64,000 nt of DNA. Source: Hirsutella rhossiliensis (lineage: Eukaryota; Ascomycota; Sordariomycetes; Hypocreales; Ophiocordycipitaceae). How positions within the stretch are numbered: position 1 is the stretch's first letter; the number at the start of each line of letters is the position of its first letter. The position numbers and the translations under genes are program-made. A model generated the notes under the pieces. That model did no database searches. It was not told the DNA's origin and saw only the letters and a list, made by a program, of their open reading frames with translations. Location: assembly GCF_020360975.1 (NCBI RefSeq), contig NW_025408685.1, positions 744,001 to 808,000 of the forward strand, written 5' to 3'. Below, in pieces: positions 45,180 through 55,838 of this stretch.

Positions 45180-47606
45180 GGGGCTGGCAAGCCTGTGATT
45201 TAAAAACGGAAGAAAATGTTTACAGGGCACTGGATAAAACGAGCACTGAGCCCCACTGTACAAGAATAAGGAAGATGCTCTCTGCAGATGCTTATTACTG
45301 AGCCTTGTAATGATGATCTGTGGCGACCCGCGTCACTCTGCCCGCGTTTTCTTATTAACAGATCTGGGGACGCTGAGCCTGAGCACCGCTATACGGTGTG
45401 TTCGGGTTTTGCGACTTCAATAGAAGAATGTAGACCAACCTCAAGGTATTTGTGGCTGTTATCAGTGTGATTTATCCGTACCTCCCGCCATATTGGCTCT
45501 ATGCCTACAACTACCATAGACCGTCGAGGTACGTACATGCAGCACATCGTCCAACTCTCCCTGTAAAAATTCTGTCCCTGGAGCTGTTAGCGGCTTGCTA
45601 GCTGGGGTCAGATTTACAGCGCTTCAGCTGCGGGGTCCATCGTGGCCCTAACAGCACAGAGGAAAACCTTAGGAGAGTTCATATTCCTCTGCGAAGCCGG
45701 TCTCGACAACACGTCCACTCGGACCTCATGGCTCTCTTCGGAACCAAGGAGCTGTGGGTATTGGAAGGTCCGCCCTTCTAAACAACGGTGGCTGGTCGCG
45801 GAGGTTTTTCTCCTGAAGGCAAGCTGCGCGACAGCCTCTGATTCCTTCTGAGGGGTTTCCTACCGCCGCTCCTCGCTAAGTCCATCGCTTGGTTACCGGA
45901 GCATGGACTGCGGCAGCAGTCTTAGCAGCGAGCGAGATAATCCTGACCAGGAAAACCAAGGGTTGACCATTGTGGCAATTGCCACGCGCCTGGAAGTCGC
46001 GCTGACGGGAGACAGGCTTCGACAAGGAGCGCCAAAGAGCCTACGAAATGCTGGATGGACATTTGGGAGGACTGGCCGCGGGGGCTCTGGTCACTTGTAT
46101 TGACGTTGTATTGACGTGCTCAGCGACAACCTACCGTCGGGCGTAGAGAGCCGCCTCCAGGGATCCACCTCGACAGCTTGCCTTTGCGAGGCCTTGCAGG
46201 GAGTACTGGGTGCCCTTTCGGTGGCAGGAATTTTAGATAGTCTAGCTCAGCACGTCCTGTGCCCCGTCTCGGGGACCTGAGCGGCCTGAAGGCCGCTGGA
46301 CAAAAAATACACACATGTCAAGTTCTCAACGTGTTACCCAGCCTCAAAGCACTGGCTGGTGTTATACTCAGGGAAGGGATGCCTGGCTTTTGAAACAAAT
46401 TTTGGGATCATCTCGTCACGGAACAGGCTGTTTGGATAGTTGCTTCTGTAGGGCTCGTGACATCGAAAGAGCTACCATCAGAGGACGACCACTTCGGAGT
46501 TCAAATCCTCTCAATTTCAGTCGAATTCTGCGAATAGTTGCTCGCTGCAGGAAGCTATTTTCGCGATGTCAATATGTGAGCGGACGTCAAGAACGAGAGT
46601 CTTAATATGCTTGTGTTGGGTCATACAATCTGGAGGCATTTCGTTCTTGGCATTACCGGACGATTCGAAGTGTGTCGGTGAAAGTGGAAGAAGTGGGGGA
46701 AAATTCCCCGCGACCAGCGGCGGGGGGGTCGCTACTCTACCCATCGTCCAAAGGCCAGCCAGCCGCTGTCGAATCGAGTTGACAAAGTGCCGGATACCTA
46801 GAGAACCGAGCGCTGTGCGACAGGTAAATGCTCGTGCTTTCAAGTTCCAATACGAGAAAATGCACACATGCGTTTTCGCCCCCATATACAGTATCGGTCA
46901 CCATCCGAGCCCTTCCGCACAGAAGCCAAGTCGGCGGATTATGGCCGAGACAGCAAACCAACAGAACTTATCGCAAGACCGCCGAGTATATCCCTTAGTT
47001 GGGAAGCAAACAGCAGTGGTGGAGTGCACCCCCTATGCAGCTCCCAGGGTGTGCCAGCCGCTACACCAACGGCCCCAGCAGACCTGTGGAGATTTCCCTT
47101 ACCCAGGAGGCCACGGGGGACTAAAGACGTGATTGCGACTGTGTTCGACCGTCCGACCTCCGTGCTGCGATATGCCAGTCCGCATTATTTGTTTCGGGAG
47201 CTTCGGGTAGTTTGGTGCTGTCTGAATTCATCAAGTTAAAGAGAATTACACTATGCGGTTCCGCTGGTTGGGCTAGGTCCTCACACCTCAAGAATCAAGG
47301 CTGACCAACTGCAGGGCATACCCACCTTGGTTCCCACCCCCCCACAAACCTATCGGATATTCGGACCAGATTGCCGCTGGCAGGTGCAGCACATTTGAAC
47401 GCTGGAGCCTGAAAGATGTGGACAAGCGCGAAGTGTTTGCTTGTAACAGTACATCAATACCATGCTACTGTACCATGTGGCCATTCTCTCCAGAGACCAA
47501 ACCGCAATAAATACCATGTTTCGTCGCGTGCTCAATTTCTACGTTCCATACTTGGTCCGCACCATCATAATAAGTCCGAACCTCAATTCATCACGTCTTG
47601 TTGATC
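45180..47606. other. 2.4 kb without a confident gene
   Basis: Short open frames only. One with an ATG at 46941 (63 codons, Gln-rich start MAETANQQNLSQDRRVYPLV) has no recognised domain. Sequence near 45355-45380 resembles the fragment near 63960 (GATCTG.GGACGCT..ACCT), suggesting old LTR remnants. Confidence 0.4.
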
Positions 47607-49100
47607 ATGGCTATGACGATTCCGTCCAGTTCTCGCATCTTTCAACAAATCGAAGATATACAAATTCGAATTTCACAGTGCGAGCAAGAATTAAAGTCCC
47701 ACAAGTCACCACGATTCGAGTATGAGGAGAGACTGACCGATGTCAACACCCGCATTGATGAGGCTTGGGAACGTCTGTTTTCAGGTCAAAGCCCGATCGA
47801 TCGTTCCGAGCTCCAGAGCAAGATTCTGAATTATGGCCGTGAGTTGGAGAGGATTGAAAGTGAACATAAAGAGGGCCTCGAGGGTGCAGAGGCTTCTTAC
47901 CAGCGTCGTATCGATGCTGTTTGGAAAGACTCTTGCAAAGGGCTTATCGCAGTATTGGAATCTATGCTGCTTCCAAATACACCGCAAAGCAGACAGGGCT
48001 CCAGCAAACACTTCCGAATGGGTCAACTAGAGATCAGCCGAAAGGCTCTCAACCGGCAACACCCGTCGAATCAGTTGGGCGTCGTGGGCCTCCTGGGGGC
48101 CTTGCACGGAGACCACTGACACCTGCGGCAAAAGCAACAGGGTAAGTTGCCCATGCCCGACCGAAAGGACTATATTGACGAATCAAGCCTAAACGAAGGC
48201 TCGATAGGATGATTCAGCCGCAGTGGAAGAGGCGACGAATCACTGAGAGCCAAGAGCGGCATAGTGACGATTCACTGAACGAGAATGACGGGCAGTTGCA
48301 GGATGATATAGCCAGATCTCTCACCCTGGCGAAGTCTACCTTGCTTTCAAATCCGACGCCTGGTCGCCAGTACTTCTCTTGCCCACAGACAATTTGCACG
48401 ATGTTGGCCTTCCAATTACAATCGAGGCATTGGGTCTGACGAAAAACGTCCCGCACTGTTATGAGTACGACCGGGAAGAGAAAAGCTTTCGATGGCGAAA
48501 GGAGTACGAGGGTGGCGGACGTCTTTTCGCAGAGCGGCAATACCCCATCATATTTTTTGATTGCTTGGATTTTCCGGAGAGAAGCTCAGTCGGCTGGGTC
48601 GCTGCCAGAGACCTCCGAAGCTTCGACTTAATGGATGCCAATATTGACAAGCGCATCAAACACGTCGGGCAGGTTCGCCAGTTTGTCAATGAGCGGGAAA
48701 AGTCACGAGCAAAGGATAAGGATGATGCATCTGCCTCTCAACGAGCAAGGTCTGTTGATGGTGAGTCCCTGGTCTTGATGAGAAAACCCCAATTCTAACA
48801 CACTATTCCCAGGTGACGATACTAGGAGCTTAGGGCTTTCCGTCTGACGCCCAAAACCAGCTGCGGAGATCAATCTCAGTCAGGTGAAATCGGATTATGC
48901 GCGGCCAAAAGGACCCGAAGGTCTCAATCGACGGGGAATGCTCAACTGACGATTCGGAACCAAGACTTGGGTGCGATCCCAATCGAGAAACAGCGAGCTG
49001 CCCCCAATCTGAGCAGGATCGCGATGGCGACCGCCCCAAGGAGGACTTCGGTCTTGCACCTCATTCGAAGGCTCCCATATCAACTATGGGTTCGACCTCA
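47607..49100 (+). pseudogene. host coiled-coil gene, 5' part, apparently split by the gypsy insertion
   Basis: ATG at 47607 starts MAMTIPSSSRIFQQIEDIQI and then a heptad-like coiled coil (CEQELKSHKS; YGRELERIESEHKEGLEGAE; ASYQRRIDAVWKDSCKGLIA). The frame then shifts near 47950 to KQTGLQQTLPNGSTRDQPKG and RRPLTPAAKATG, ending at a donor GTAAGT near 48141. A second exon reads MIQPQWKRRRITESQERHSD, then after another frame change HCYEYDREEKSFRWRKEYEG, RQYPIIFFDCLDFPERSSVG and DANIDKRIKHVGQVRQFVNE. A GTGAGT...CCCAG interval at 48761-48812 is a likely third intron. Open sequence continues to the gypsy target site at 49101. No named domain recognised. At least two unexplained frame changes indicate a pseudogene, or indels in the sequence. 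Confidence 0.5.
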
Positions 49101-49105
49101 GGATC

Positions 49106-49290
49106 TGTAAGGCGCACACACACAACGAAACAGAGAGTGAAGAACGGGGCCAATAATTCAATTCGTTGATCTCTAAAGAGTTCCTCCAGTGGGCTGTGGG
49201 TATCCCTGCGTCCTTATATACCTCTGGCCGCGCGTCGTGATCCCCACTTCGGTTTCAGATCGTACAACCCACAGCTTTAAGCGCGTGACA
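49106..49290 (-). repeat. gypsy 3' LTR (185 bp)
   Basis: Begins TGTAAGGCGCACACAC and ends AAGCGCGTGACA on the plus strand. It matches the LTR at 54590-54774 at every base compared. Confidence 0.96.
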
Positions 49291-49326
49291 GGTTGCCCTA
49301 CCTCCCGAGGAGTTCGTCCCGAACTC

Positions 49327-50964
49327 CTAGGACCTTGGACCCGTAGATTGATCGTAGTCCGTCAGGAACGCCTTGTCCACGAAGTCACGACGAGACACCC
49401 AGGAGTTCTCTTCTTCTCCATGACCCTTCCATTTCACAAGGTATCGTCGACGACTTTTTGGCCCACGATGATCGAGAATTTGTTCCACGTCGTATGTAGT
49501 CTCCGCCATAAATGGGTGGTCCTCAGGCTCAACTGGCTGTTTGTCTCGACTCCGGTAAGGCTCCAAGCTGCTGATAGGCAAGACATGGTGGATTTTGACT
49601 GCTGACGGCAGGCGGAGACGATAGGCTAGTTTATGCCCCCCAATGGCCTGTTCAATCTGGTAAGGACCGACGTACTTCTCGGTCAACTTCTTAGTCGGGC
49701 GCCGTAGCGGAAGGTTTTTGGTGGAGATAAGGACCCAGTCACCCTCTTTGAAGGACATCGACTCTCGATCCTTATTATAGTATCGCGCCTGTCGCTCTTG
49801 GGCCTTTGTGATGAGGAGCGCCGTGCGTGCGTGAAGTTCTCTGAGACCCCGGTCTCGGTCTATCGCCCGGGTGCTGAAGCTTTCGAGTTGTCCCTTGACA
49901 TGACCCTTAGACCGTGGCTGATAGCCCATCAAAACCTCGGCTGGAGCTCCTTTCACCGTGTCATGGTATGAGGTGTTATACGTGAACTCCGCCAATGGCA
50001 ACTTGTCCATCCAATCTGACTGCTCTTTGTTGCAGAAAGTCCGTAAGTACTGTTCGATCGTCTGGTTGACCCGCTCAGTTTGACCATCAGTTTGAGGATG
50101 AAAAGACGTGCTGAGGCGTCGCTTGCAATGAAGCAAATGGCAAAACGTGGCCCAGAAGTGCCCCGTAAATAGGCTCCCTCGATCGCTGACAATGCCATCA
50201 GGCATTCCATAATGCTTGAAGATTTCCCTCAGGAACACATCTGCCAAGCCATCACTGGATATGCGCGACGACACCGGAATGTACCGTGCGTAGCGGGTCA
50301 GGCGGTCGACCACGACTAGGATACCGGAGTAAATCTTCTTCTCACATCGGACCGGCGGGAGGTCCGTGATGAAGTCCATCGAAATCTCTTGCCACGGACG
50401 GCTTGGCGCTGGCAGTGGCGCTAGCAGCCCGTACGGCTTATGATGCCTCGGCTTTGCGAGCTGACATTCGCGGCAGGTAGAGACATAACGACGCACGTCT
50501 CGACGTAATCCGGGCCAGTAGTACTGCACCTGGATCCGCTTGCAAGTCTTGGTTCCGCCTTGATGGCCGGCAACCTCATCGTCGTGAAACAACACTAGGA
50601 TCTCGTTTCTCAAACCCAGAGGCACGAAGATCTTCTTGCGGTAACACAACAGCCCCTCGTCATTGGTGCTCCAGACTTCTGACGATAGCCCACCGGCGGT
50701 AACGCTACCAGGGACAGTGACAAGCTGCTTCTGTTGGGCAACAAAGGCGTCCCCTTGCTGTGCCGCCAGCAGGGCCTCTTGCAGTGACTCTTGTAACGTT
50801 GATGCCGTTACAGCGGTGCCCTCCTCCTGAGACGTCGTCCTCGACGTCCTCAAGACTCGTGCAACACGCCTGAGACGGTCGAGCTTAGCTCTTCCATCAG
50901 CGACAGGGACAGCCAGGGGCGACCTGGTCTGATCGCGTAATTCGACAGCCTGTCTAGAGTGCAT
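49327..50964 (-). CDS. gypsy integrase with chromodomain
   Basis: Open frame of 545 codons, part of the pol polyprotein rather than a separate gene. The integrase inserts cDNA into the genome. Features by approximate residue: zinc-binding H..H..C..C (HDDEVAGHQGG ... CRECQLAKPRHH, 125-175), catalytic core with SMDFITDLPP (about 195), IVSDRGSLFTGHFW (about 250) and TDGQTERVNQTIEQY (about 290) giving the D,D,E set, then GPY/F-type sequence KYVGPYQIEQAIGGHKLAYR (about 420). A C-terminal chromodomain follows (YDVEQILDHRG, RRYLVKWKGHGEEENSWV, about 490-540). Chromodomains steer such elements to methylated histone H3 in heterochromatin (established for chromoviruses). Its first 35 codons belong to the tandem repeat described at 50900-51243. 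Confidence 0.93.
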   Translation of the reverse strand: MHSRQAVELRDQTRSPLAVPVADGRAKLDRLRRVARVLRTSRTTSQEEGTAVTASTLQESLQEALLAAQQGDAFVAQQKQLVTVPGSVTAGGLSSEVWSTNDEGLLCYRKKIFVPLGLRNEILVLFHDDEVAGHQGGTKTCKRIQVQYYWPGLRRDVRRYVSTCRECQLAKPRHHKPYGLLAPLPAPSRPWQEISMDFITDLPPVRCEKKIYSGILVVVDRLTRYARYIPVSSRISSDGLADVFLREIFKHYGMPDGIVSDRGSLFTGHFWATFCHLLHCKRRLSTSFHPQTDGQTERVNQTIEQYLRTFCNKEQSDWMDKLPLAEFTYNTSYHDTVKGAPAEVLMGYQPRSKGHVKGQLESFSTRAIDRDRGLRELHARTALLITKAQERQARYYNKDRESMSFKEGDWVLISTKNLPLRRPTKKLTEKYVGPYQIEQAIGGHKLAYRLRLPSAVKIHHVLPISSLEPYRSRDKQPVEPEDHPFMAETTYDVEQILDHRGPKSRRRYLVKWKGHGEEENSWVSRRDFVDKAFLTDYDQSTGPRS

Positions 50965-51243
50965 ACGGTCCCTACCCGCAGACTCACGGGAAACAGCCGA
51001 TCAATCTTTTCGAGGGCGACGGGGACAGCCGGTCGCGAACCGGACTGCTCGCCAAATCCGACAGCCTGTCTTGAACACACACGGTCCCCTTCCGCGGGTT
51101 CACGAAACAGCCGGTCAACATGTGCATGGGCGACAGGGACAGCCGGTCGCGAACCGGACTGATCGCCAATACCAGCAGCCTGTCTTGAACACGTACGGTC
51201 CCCTTCCGCAGGTTCACGGAAACAGCTGGGCAAACTTTTCAAG
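50900..51243 (-). repeat. tandem repeat, three units of about 114-116 bp, inside gypsy pol
   Basis: Units start at GCGACAGGGACAGCC or its variant near 50900, 51016 and 51130. On the minus strand two units read in one frame as REPAEGDR.CSRQA.G.G.Q and SGSRPAVPVA. The third reads SRQAVELRDQTRSPLAVPVA in a frame offset by two bases. The array lies between RNase H and integrase, where polyprotein linkers tolerate length change. Confidence 0.85.
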
Positions 51244-53110
51244 GAATGACGGAACGCACGGATCTCGCAGCCCGGCTGTTCTCATCACCTTCTCATGGTC
51301 CGGCCGTCTTGATAATCCATCCGCAGGATTCTTCAAGCCCGGCCGGTAGACGATTTCAAAGTCAAAGCTGCACAACTGGTCTAGTGCATTCATCTGTCGA
51401 TTGGTCAGCTTAGCTTTGGACATGAAGTACTTATGGTTCAGGTGGTCCGTCAAAACGGTGATCTTCTGCTCCGTATACGCAAGGTAGTGGCGCCAATGGC
51501 GGAAAGCTTCTGTGATAGCTAGCAGTTCGCAGTCCGGGATTGCGTATCTTGTCTCTGCGTCCTGAAGCTTCCGCGAAAGGAACGCTACGGGTGCCATCGA
51601 TCGGCGTGCAGTTGAGAGATTATTGCTCCGATAGCGAACTGGGACGCATCTGTTTCGATTCGTATTGTCTTGGAAGGATCGAAGTGTCTGAGAACAGGCC
51701 CACATGTGAAGGCCGTCTTGAGATCCTCAAAGCCCTCATTGCTTTTGGATCCAGCTTGAAAGCTTCGATGCCCCTTGCGGAGACGATCCGTGAGCGGAGA
51801 CACGATCTTGCTGTAGTTCTTGATAAAGCGGCGGTAGAACCCAGTAAACCCTAAGAAAACCTGTATGTCTTTTACAGAACGGGGTGCTGGCCATTCTGTG
51901 ATAGCATGGACCCGTTCCTCTTCCATGTGGATTCCTTCCTCATCGACCACGAACCCCAGGAAGGAGACTTTCTTCACCGAGAATTCGCATTTGCTCAGAT
52001 TGGCGTAAAGTCCGGCTTTTCGTAACCTTTGCAGGACGTCCTTGACATGGCCTTCATGCTGTTCCGGGTCTTCACTGAAGATAAGGATGTCGTCCAGATA
52101 GACAACACAGATGATGTCAACCAGGCCTTCTAGTGCATCGTTGATATATTGCTGGAACGAGGCGGGAGCGTTGACCAGCCCAAATGGCATCACCTGGTAT
52201 TCGTAATGGCCATAGTGGCACCTAAATGCTGTTTTCCACTCGTCCCCTTCGCGAATCCGGAGTCGGTGATATGCGTCCTTTAGGTCGAGCTTGGTGAAGA
52301 CTTTAGCTCTACCCAGTCGGTCCAAGATCCCCGAGATCAATGGCAAAGCCGCTCGGTTCTTCTTGGTCACCTTATTCAACCCACGGTAGTCGACGCATAA
52401 CCGTAGTTTCCCTCCCTTTTTAGGAACGAAGAGAATCGGAGAGCCTGCAGGACTGATTGATCGTCGAATCCATCCTTTCGCCTGGGCCGAAGCGATGTAT
52501 TCGCGTAATACCGCGAGCTCATGTTCTGACAGATTATAGATGGGTCCTGGAGGGTATTTGCCCATCCTCGAGGTCGATTGGATGGGAACGCCCTGAAAGA
52601 GGGGTAACCTAGCAGCCTCTTCCTCTGAAAGACGTCTGCCCAATCTCGGTATGCTAAGGCAACTTCTGGTAGGGCTGCGTCTTCTAAAGGAGCCACCGCT
52701 TCGTTGTTGTTCTCGTGGGTAAGGGGTATACCAAAGTGAGATTTCGCGAGACGCCTGATCTGTTTCGCGCCGCGAACGAACGATGTCCTTTGCGGGGGCG
52801 CAGCGAAAGCCCAGGTAAGGTGATCTGCCCTCTCCAGCAACAGACTGATATGTTTTAGCCAGGTTTGCCCAGCCAAAGTCCTTCCTTGTCAGCTACAGAT
52901 GAGACGAAGCAGAAGACCCGAAGAATTTTCTCGGTTCCCCAGCTATCCCTTGCCTTGAGCAAGACGTGGATAGTTCCTTTTGTGTCAATCCGGCTATGGT
53001 CTGCCGTTTCGGGTTGCTCCATCGTTGGTTCCACTCGCTGCCAATCACGTTGAGTGAGCAGCCTTGGAGATCAGGTTGTAGTGGCTGCCTTGATCAAGCA
53101 AAGCCAAACA
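51214..53110 (-). pseudogene. gypsy protease, reverse transcriptase and RNase H, frameshifted
   Basis: Reading down the minus strand: a protease-like piece ALLDQGSHYNLIS (about 53095), LKARDSWGTEKILRVF, then the RT frame (52643-51585) with GSPILFVPKKGGKLRLCVDY, LDLKDAYHRLRI, YQVMPFGLVNAPASFQ and CVVYLDDILIFSE carrying the YLDD catalytic motif. Next come FLGFTGFYRRFIKNYS and TDASQFAIGAIIS, the start of RNase H. RNase H continues in another frame (51705-51214) as APVAFLSRKLQDAETRY, TVLTDHLNHKYFMS and FEIVYRPGLKNPADGLSRRP. Frame changes occur near 52620 (just before RT) and near 51600 (RT to RNase H), so the polyprotein cannot be made from this copy. Confidence 0.92.
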
Positions 53111-53191
53111 TGTCTTGGACCACCGGCCATCCTGTCGCAACTGGTAGGGTATCCAGTTCTCACCGCTCTGAGACAGGAGCCGGTGTGGTTC

Positions 53192-54532
53192 CTAATCCTC
53201 ATCCTCCGGTTCTTGTTGGACCCTGCGTATCCCATTGGGACCCGTAGCCGGGTCGGAGTGACGGGCCGTAGTGTGTCTGCCGTCACCGCATCGTTTGCAA
53301 TCAGGCTCGGTGCACTTTGGTCGTATGTGACCGGGCTTCCCGCATTTGAAACAGGCGCCGGGCTTCTCCTTCCTTGTTGATGTATCCTCTTCGCCATTCG
53401 TTTCTGTCGACCTCGGATCACCGGCGCTGCGGTAGGGTTGGTAACCCTTGTCATGGAAATCGTCGTCATACTCATGGCCCTTTTCTACCAAGTCGGTCCA
53501 CGATTTGGGGTAGTTTTGGGATCGAAAGAGATCCTTGATATCTTTGTTACAGCAGAAGAGAAACATCTCAATGCGTAGCCAGTCGGAACAGTTTGAGGAA
53601 CTCGCTTTCAATCGCACGATATTGCCGAAAGAAGTCCCGGAATGACTGGCCGGGCTTTAAGCTTGGTCAGGCTGGTGTATGCATTCCGGTACGACCTCGG
53701 GATTGTTGATATTGCTCCAGAGCCAGTCCTCCATATCTCCCCACGTCATGTTTTCTTCACTTCCATCGAATTTGAGTCGCAGATTGTCTAGGAAATCCCT
53801 TCTCAATGTCTGGCTGAGATGGCCCGCCGCTAGCCTGATTCTCCTCTGCTCATCCTGGTAGTGGCGGGGGTGCTCCCGAAACACCCACTGAAGGGTTCCG
53901 ACAAAGGTAGAAAGCTCGGCTGCCGAAGTGCCCCGGAACTGCTGAATCTGTACCTGGTTTTTGTTCTTGGGCTCGTAAATGGGAGAGCGTTCCCGAATCC
54001 TTTGCCGCGGTGGTGGGCTATACTCTGGCGACCTGGACCGTCGTCGTGACCTAGAGCCATGTTCGCCCGACTTTTCTAGGAGGGCGCTCAGGAGCTGCTG
54101 TATCTGCTCCCCTTGCCGCCACGAGCGATCGATCTGCTGATCCAGCTGTTGCCGGATCTCTCCTAGTTCGGTTTGCGTTTCCTGAGCTTCATTGAAGGCC
54201 ACGTTGGAGGTGGTTGGTTCAGCCTGTTGCCCCACATTCTCGCCCCGCTGGGGTCTACCATGCGACTCTTTCCTTTTCTTCGCAGCTCTAGCCGCTGCGA
54301 GCTGATCTAGCCTTTTTTGTGTCATGGTTTTTCTTCTGTTCGTCATCGGGGAAGGTCCTGGTTCAACCTCGCCGCTATCCGAGAGAGATTCCGTTGCGTC
54401 CGATTCCTCCACAGGGGGAACCTGCGCCGAAGATGGGAGTGCTGTCTGTGAGGTAGAGCCCGCCACCTGAGCTTGGTGCATGTGGCGCTCCACTGCCCTG
54501 GCCAGTTCTGGAGGAAGCTGCGATAAGTCCAT
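53192..54532 (-). pseudogene. gypsy gag, frameshifted
   Basis: Structural protein of the retrotransposon particle. From ATG 54530-54532 (MDLSQLPPELARAVERHMHQ) it has a Lys-rich RLDQLAAARAAKKRKE, a coiled coil (ELGEIRQQLDQQIDRSWRQG), an Arg/Ser patch (SRSRRRSRSPEYSPPPRQRI) and a capsid-type helical region (QWVFREHPRHYQDEQRRIRL) up to a stop at 53657. Two further frames carry the remainder: FRDFFRQYRAIESEFLKLF near 53640-53590, and the zinc knuckle CFKCGKPGHIRPKC (CX2CX4HX4C) near 53360 with a second Cys set CTEPDCKRCGDGRHTTARH. Two small shifts near 53660 and 53590 separate these. Confidence 0.9.
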
Positions 54533-54589
54533 GATTCAAGCCGGTCCCGTTCAACGGTCTCTGTGCCCTAAAGGGGAGAGAGATCAAAC

Positions 54590-54774
54590 TGTAAGGCGCA
54601 CACACACAACGAAACAGAGAGTGAAGAACGGGGCCAATAATTCAATTCGTTGATCTCTAAAGAGTTCCTCCAGTGGGCTGTGGGTATCCCTGCGTCCTTA
54701 TATACCTCTGGCCGCGCGTCGTGATCCCCACTTCGGTTTCAGATCGTACAACCCACAGCTTTAAGCGCGTGACA
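54590..54774 (-). repeat. gypsy 5' LTR (185 bp)
   Basis: Direct copy of 49106-49290, followed by the GGATC target duplication at 54775-54779. The minus-strand sequence just inside it (complement of 54560-54589) would hold the primer binding site. Confidence 0.96.
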
Positions 54775-54779
54775 GGATC

Positions 54780-55838
54780 TGACGATGGTACTCCATGCAG
54801 CGAAGGGATTACGAGGTCACGCCTGCAGGATCATCTTGCTTCTGATACTACGATTATAGTGCGCGATGAGCGGCCACCAAACACTGCCCAAGACGGACCT
54901 GAGCAAATTTTGTTGGACCACGGTACGTCGGTGTCGCACTGGGAAAAAAACAAGGAGACTCTGACTAGATACTAGACGAAGCTAGAACTGCGACGCCTCA
55001 ACACCATTCGAAGGCGACGGCCGATGCGCAGAATTCGTCACGCTTCTACGAAATCCTGGATGTTGAGCCTAACAGCGAGCGAGAGCTCAACCCAATGGGC
55101 CGGACGTGGGACGCCAACTTGAGGTGTTGGCGCTAATGATTGTCTGCCTCATACAAACTCTCAGACTGCTACTGCACCTACATCCACGTCAGATTTGGAT
55201 GATTGTGAATACGAGAAACAAGCTCTTCAACCCGAAGACATGGATAAACTTTGCAGTGACGGGTTGCGATTGGCTACTGCGACGCGGACGTCTCAAGGTT
55301 TCCTTCAACTAGCGACAAATCGGGAAGGACTGGCATTACGCGCACACCTTACAAACGTTGAGACCCACTATTTTCAGGTACCAGCAAGCTAAGTTTGTGA
55401 CCCAGACACGGGACAATGGCGACGAACAGTCTGGAGACGTAAATCAGTGTTTGCGGCTGCGAGACAACGCGGCTCTGCGGCGCCATGAAGACTCGCTGGC
55501 ATTCCTGGACGGACCTGACTCTAGTGAGTACACAGTCAGCCTCGTCAGATCTCAAATCATTGATATGGGGCGACTGACACGTACACCGCTATATATGTTA
55601 TGGCAGTGACGCAGCAACCTAACTATTCGATGACGTCCAGATTTAATGGATGGCCCCAACTTCTCCCACAGAATCTTCTTACGGAATTGACTCAAGTCTC
55701 AGGGTGGAAGATCCTGGCCCACATGTATTCATGGATCGTTACAAAATGTATTGTTGCCCCTTGAGTTGTGATAATAAGTGGCGATATTTGGCCTGGTTTA
55801 CGAAGCATTTGCTGCGTCATCACTCCGAAATACAGTAG
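54780..55838 (+). pseudogene. probable 3' remainder of the gypsy-split host gene, degenerate
   Basis: After the right target duplication, open sequence resumes with DDGTPCSEGITRSRLQDHLA and TIIVRDERPPNTAQDGPEQI, then in other frames SSRFYEILDVEPNSERELN, PTSTSDLDDCEYEKQALQPE and DMDKLCSDGLRLATATRTSQ. A last open segment (55650-55838) reads MYCCPLSCDNKWRYLAWFTK then HLLRHHSEIQ, a Cys/His spacing like a C2H2 finger. Codon-level quality is similar to 47607-49100, so both may be parts of one gene. Several stops and frame changes intervene. The assignment is inference. Confidence 0.35.

Larger units (their letters stand above)
49106..54774 (-). mobile_element. LTR retrotransposon, Ty3/gypsy chromovirus type
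   Basis: Two 185-bp direct LTRs (49106-49290, 54590-54774), TG...CA, flank a minus-strand gag-pol with order gag, PR, RT, RH, IN, chromodomain. GGATC at 49101-49105 and at 54775-54779 is a 5-bp target duplication. The LTRs look identical, so insertion was recent. Total length is 5669 bp. A purine-rich GGAGGTAGGG on the minus strand just before the 3' LTR is a candidate polypurine tract. Gag and RT carry frameshifts while the integrase ORF is intact. Confidence 0.96.

Noticed and set aside
46440..46520. tRNA-like sequence (GGAGTTCAAATCC with short stems)
   Set aside because: Resembles a T-arm, but the loop does not match the B-box consensus and no acceptor, D or anticodon arms could be paired.
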